From NCBI GenBank assembly GCA_029979405.1, contig JAPOHM010000055.1:1-8432 (forward strand): DNA of 8,432 nt, in the 5' to 3' direction. Below are positions 5,996-8,432 of this stretch, piece by piece. The translations under genes were made by a program, and so were the position numbers. Numbering within the stretch: the stretch's first letter is position 1; every line of letters begins with the position of its first letter. The notes beneath the pieces were generated by a model, which made no database searches, was not told the origin of the DNA, and worked only from the letters and a program-made list of their open reading frames with translations. Source of the stretch: Methanobacteriota archaeon (GTDB lineage Archaea > Thermoplasmatota > Poseidoniia > Poseidoniales > Poseidoniaceae).

Positions 5996-6469
5996 CTAAA
6001 TCGAGTTCTCCAAATCATCAAGTAAGTCATTAGAAAGCTGGGATAGATATTCGCGAATTTTATTTGCGAAAACTATCATCAAAGAGGATAACGTACAGCT
6101 GGAATGAATTTCAATTCCACCATCTTCCTCTGACAAGAATGTGATCGAAGTTTTTAGGTTTCTAAGTGCTTTTCCGATTGGTCTTTCATTTCTACTCATT
6201 CCATCCGTTTCAATTATTATTTCAGTAAATTTATCCCCAGTTCTTATCGATTTTACAACCCAACGCACTTCAATAAGGGAGCCTTTGATTACTTGATGTG
6301 TGGCGATGTGGTCGCCTTCTTCAAGAGAATCTGCTTTTGTGGCCACCATTGCGTCGGCATTTCTATTCCAACTTGGCCAAGTTGATGGGGTACAGAAATT
6401 ACTCAAGGCCTGCTCAACATCAGAAGAATGCATAACCTTCCTTGATGTAATGGAGATATCCTTGGGCAT
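5996..6469 (-). CDS. SRPBCC/START-like small protein
   Basis: This 157-residue protein of unknown function ends at TAG and lies 37 bases upstream of the TPD-domain gene on the same strand, so the two are probably co-transcribed. Near the N-terminus, LSNFCTPSTWPSWN (residues 22-35) resembles the helix and WPxWN segment of polyketide cyclase or Bet v1-like SRPBCC proteins. It is followed by alternating strands (EGDHIATHQV 51-60, SLIEVRWVVKSI 64-75, FTEIIIETDG 81-90, KTSITFLSEEDGGIEIH 106-122). The C-terminal segment (about 126-153) is helical, as expected for the long closing helix of this fold. Such domains bind hydrophobic ligands in a cavity. No catalytic residues can be assigned. The ATG at 6469 has no visible Shine-Dalgarno, suggesting a leaderless or short-leader mRNA. 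Confidence 0.6.
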   Translation of the reverse strand: MPKDISITSRKVMHSSDVEQALSNFCTPSTWPSWNRNADAMVATKADSLEEGDHIATHQVIKGSLIEVRWVVKSIRTGDKFTEIIIETDGMSRNERPIGKALRNLKTSITFLSEEDGGIEIHSSCTLSSLMIVFANKIREYLSQLSNDLLDDLENSI

Positions 6470-6550
6470 AAACTGGTCGAAATAATTCTACAAATTCAAC
6501 CTATGGTCAGTAAATACAAGATTTGAATAAAGTGAAGTAGATGTCATCAT
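6470..6550. promoter_or_regulatory. Divergent promoter region
   Basis: These 81 AT-rich bases separate the minus-strand pair from the plus-strand surface protein gene and must hold both promoters. On the plus strand TAAATAC (6511-6517) and GAATAAAG (6525-6532) are TATA-like; the first would place a start about 10 bases before the ATG. On the minus strand the AT-rich segment around 6481-6497 is the only candidate. Neither gene has a GGTGA site, unlike the ribosomal genes, which fits leaderless or short-leader transcripts. Confidence 0.4.
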
Positions 6551-8432
6551 ATGCGACGGGTCACTGTTTTGGTCCTAACTTTCCTGTTATCGGCATCATT
6601 TTTGCCACTGAATAATGCCACGGCATCAGAAAGTTGGCTGGCTTCAGGTGGAGGCTTTGATTCGGATTCATTAGCAGGTCATGTTGTGCTTGATGATGGA
6701 AGCATAATAGTCGGAGGGACATATTCTACTGCGATTTCATTCGATGATTTTGGAATCGGTGCGACAAATATGTTAGGAGATATCGATATCTACCTCGCAA
6801 TGGCAAAACCAAATGGTACATGGAGTTCAGTTTACGGATTTGGTAGTAATGGTACCGACGGATTAGATGGAATTGCCCTCCATCCTTCTGGAGACCTTAT
6901 TCTGCTAGGCCACTTTTGTCATAATACGGCCGGATTGGAATGTGAAATGAACTTTACAAGCGCATTCACGTTATCTAAAGATAACATTTCTAACGACGGT
7001 GGCGTTTTCCTCGCAAGAATCACATATTTCAATGACACAATCAGTCCTATATGGGTTCGTCAAATTGCAAATGAGTTGAGAATCGAAGGTTTAGATTTAG
7101 CGATTAGTGATGATGGAAGCAGTATCACGTCATCAATACTTTTCAAAGAAGATTTGTTTATAGAAGATGAGATTATATTCGGTGGTCAAAATTACGCACT
7201 CGGTATTGTTACATATGATCAAAACGGAAACTTAGGCTGGGCTAATCAAATCAATAGCCCTGAAGGTATAGAGCCATTTGGCGGATTGTGTTATTCTCCC
7301 GCTGGATACGTGCACGTTGTTGGAACATTTTTGGACACAGTAGATATTGTTGACGCCCAGATTTCCAATGGCGGTAGCGACATTTTTGTAGCCCAGTTAG
7401 ATGGATATGGCAATTTCACTTGGAGAGAATATGCAGGGAGTACTGGAGATGACTGGAGTACGGATTGTGCAGTTGACAGCGAAGGCTCAGTCTACGTAAC
7501 TGGGCAGTTTGAAGGCGAATCACAATTTGGTTTCATTAATGTCACATCTAATGGTTGGTGGGACATGTTCATCGGCAAATTAAATTCGAATGGTTTGTGG
7601 ATCAATGTTAGTAATTTTGGAAATGGCGGTTGGGAGTCAATTGAAGGAATTTTAGTAGATGATAGGAATGAAATTCTAGTAATTGGCACTCATACAAGTA
7701 CCCTTACACTTGGAGTTGATGTTCTTTCTGAAGTGGATAATAACTGGATAAAAAGAGATGTCTTCATAGGCCAGTTGGATTCACAGATGGAGTGGGTTTG
7801 GGCATTATCAATAGGTAGTCAAGGAGATGATTTCCCAGTCTCTTTATCGCTCGGACAAAACGAAACACCAGTAGCCGGATTTATATTCAATGGAGAGGTA
7901 GAATCATTCAATTATACTTTGGCGACCAATGGTGAATTCGATGTTGGATTGATGAATTATGCAAGAGATTATGACGAAGATGGACTAACGGACGGTATCG
8001 ATAATTGTCCACGAATCTCAAACCCCGAACAAATCGACACGGACGGAGACATGTACGGAGATGAATGTGACGATGACGACGATGGAGACGGAGTAGTAGA
8101 TGCATATGATGATTGCAATCCGGGGGAAACCGACTGGAATTCAGCACCAAATACCGATCATGATGGAGACGGTTGTAGGGATACAACTGAGGATGATGAT
8201 GACGACAGTGATGGCATACTCGATGTTTATGATGTGTGCCCAGAGGGTCCTGTTGGATGGGTTTCTACCTTAGAAAATGACGAAAATCAGGACGGATGTG
8301 AAGATTTAGATTCAGATAATGACGGTTATGTTGACCAGCTCGACAAGTGCCCATCGATTGCAGATGACCAATCTGATTTGGATGGGGATGGAATCGGTGA
8401 TGCTTGTGAGAACGATTTAGATGGTGACGGAG
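6551..8432 (+). CDS. Secreted surface protein: seven propeller-like repeats plus thrombospondin type 3 stalk (partial)
   Basis: The frame stays open from ATG 6551 to the window edge (627 codons), so the 3' end is missing. Residues 1-25 form a Sec-type signal peptide: MRR, a hydrophobic core VTVLVLTFLLSASFLPL, and a likely cut after ATA. Residues 29-472 contain seven units of roughly 57-77 residues; most have a Gly- and Asp-rich start, a GxVYVTGxF-like strand and an end such as DGYGNFTW or NSNGLW. This suggests a seven-bladed beta-propeller. From residue 473, Asp-rich repeats such as DEDGLTDGIDNCP and DLDGDGIGDAC are thrombospondin type 3 repeats, expected to bind calcium, with regularly spaced cysteines likely in disulfides. 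About ten N-x-S/T sequons suggest glycosylation. The protein probably sits on or outside the cell surface; its ligand is unknown. A C-terminal anchor would lie beyond the window. Confidence 0.85.
   Translation, partial: MRRVTVLVLTFLLSASFLPLNNATASESWLASGGGFDSDSLAGHVVLDDGSIIVGGTYSTAISFDDFGIGATNMLGDIDIYLAMAKPNGTWSSVYGFGSNGTDGLDGIALHPSGDLILLGHFCHNTAGLECEMNFTSAFTLSKDNISNDGGVFLARITYFNDTISPIWVRQIANELRIEGLDLAISDDGSSITSSILFKEDLFIEDEIIFGGQNYALGIVTYDQNGNLGWANQINSPEGIEPFGGLCYSPAGYVHVVGTFLDTVDIVDAQISNGGSDIFVAQLDGYGNFTWREYAGSTGDDWSTDCAVDSEGSVYVTGQFEGESQFGFINVTSNGWWDMFIGKLNSNGLWINVSNFGNGGWESIEGILVDDRNEILVIGTHTSTLTLGVDVLSEVDNNWIKRDVFIGQLDSQMEWVWALSIGSQGDDFPVSLSLGQNETPVAGFIFNGEVESFNYTLATNGEFDVGLMNYARDYDEDGLTDGIDNCPRISNPEQIDTDGDMYGDECDDDDDGDGVVDAYDDCNPGETDWNSAPNTDHDGDGCRDTTEDDDDDSDGILDVYDVCPEGPVGWVSTLENDENQDGCEDLDSDNDGYVDQLDKCPSIADDQSDLDGDGIGDACENDLDGDG
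6635..7966 (+). repeat. Seven protein-level repeats (putative beta-propeller blades)
   Basis: Boundaries estimated by the recurrent end Trp or G-x-L-x-W are residues 29-91, 92-168, 169-230, 231-291, 292-350, 351-415 and 416-472, that is DNA 6635-6823, 6824-7054, 7055-7240, 7241-7423, 7424-7600, 7601-7795 and 7796-7966. Repeats 4 and 5 are the clearest, with VHVVGTF / VYVTGQF and SDIFVAQLDGYGNFTW / WDMFIGKLNSNGLW. Repeats 2 and 7 are the most divergent. The similarity is at protein level only; there are no long DNA repeats. Confidence 0.65.
7967..8432 (+). repeat. Thrombospondin type 3 calcium-binding repeats
   Basis: Residues 473-627 are dominated by Asp-containing loops of the DxDxDGxxD type, for example DYDEDGLTDGIDNC, DTDGDMYGDEC, DDDGDGVVDAYDDC, DHDGDGCRD, DSDGILDVYDVC, DNDGYVDQLDKC and DLDGDGIGDAC. 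Two longer spacers with a conserved Trp (ETDWNSAP and VGWVST) sit between a CNPG or CPEG turn and a GC(R/E)D turn. The repeats continue past the window edge. Confidence 0.9.

Noticed and set aside
7908..8186. Minus-strand frame of 92 codons rich in His and Arg
   Set aside because: It is the antisense shadow of the Asp-rich (GAT/GAC) repeats; it has no start signal and no recognisable domain.
8060..8220. Runs of GAT/GAC resembling a DNA microsatellite
   Set aside because: The codons vary (GAT and GAC mixed) and the frame is kept; the repetition comes from the calcium-binding protein repeats, not from a simple DNA repeat.

Overview
The window is archaeal and most likely from a marine planktonic euryarchaeote of the Thermoplasmatota (Marine Group II / Poseidoniales type). 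The evidence is an archaeal-type run of uS13, uS4, uS11 and RNA polymerase subunit D, an archaeal pantoate kinase, Shine-Dalgarno cores of the GGTGA type, and a large secreted protein ending in Asp-rich thrombospondin type 3 repeats with a cysteine-spaced pattern that I associate with Marine Group II surface proteins. The group assignment is an inference from protein style; no 16S rRNA gene is present.

Layout. The left edge carries the last 50 codons of a gene resembling orotate phosphoribosyltransferase (pyrE), followed after 4 bases by a class I methyltransferase with a C-terminal THUMP-like domain, probably started by TTG at 158. A 149-base gap with possible promoter and hairpin signals leads into a tight plus-strand operon: uS13, uS4, uS11 and rpoD (1522-3979). 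Pantoate kinase follows after 58 bases (4038-4955). Two minus-strand genes face it: a TPD-domain, PD-(D/E)XK-like protein related to human CDIN1/C15orf41 (4945-5958), whose end overlaps the kinase gene tail to tail by 11 bases, and upstream of it a small protein resembling the SRPBCC/START fold (5996-6469). An 81-base AT-rich divergent region separates these from the last gene, which starts at 6551 and runs open off the right edge. It encodes a signal peptide, seven repeats of about 60 residues that look like the blades of a seven-bladed beta-propeller, and then a calcium-binding-type Asp-rich stalk.

How the parts work together. The central block is housekeeping: small-subunit ribosomal proteins, a core polymerase assembly subunit, and a step of archaeal coenzyme A synthesis. 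The flanks are less well understood: an RNA- or DNA-modifying type methyltransferase of unknown substrate, a putative DNA-binding nuclease-like protein next to an SRPBCC-like protein, and a cell-surface protein. I see no mobile element, CRISPR array, tRNA or rRNA, and no stretch over 300 bases without a gene. Nothing amounts to a clearly new multi-gene system. The most interesting items are the CDIN1-like protein and its partner gene, the propeller-plus-stalk surface protein, and archaeal ribosomal and polymerase proteins with unusual tails or missing metal-binding cysteines.
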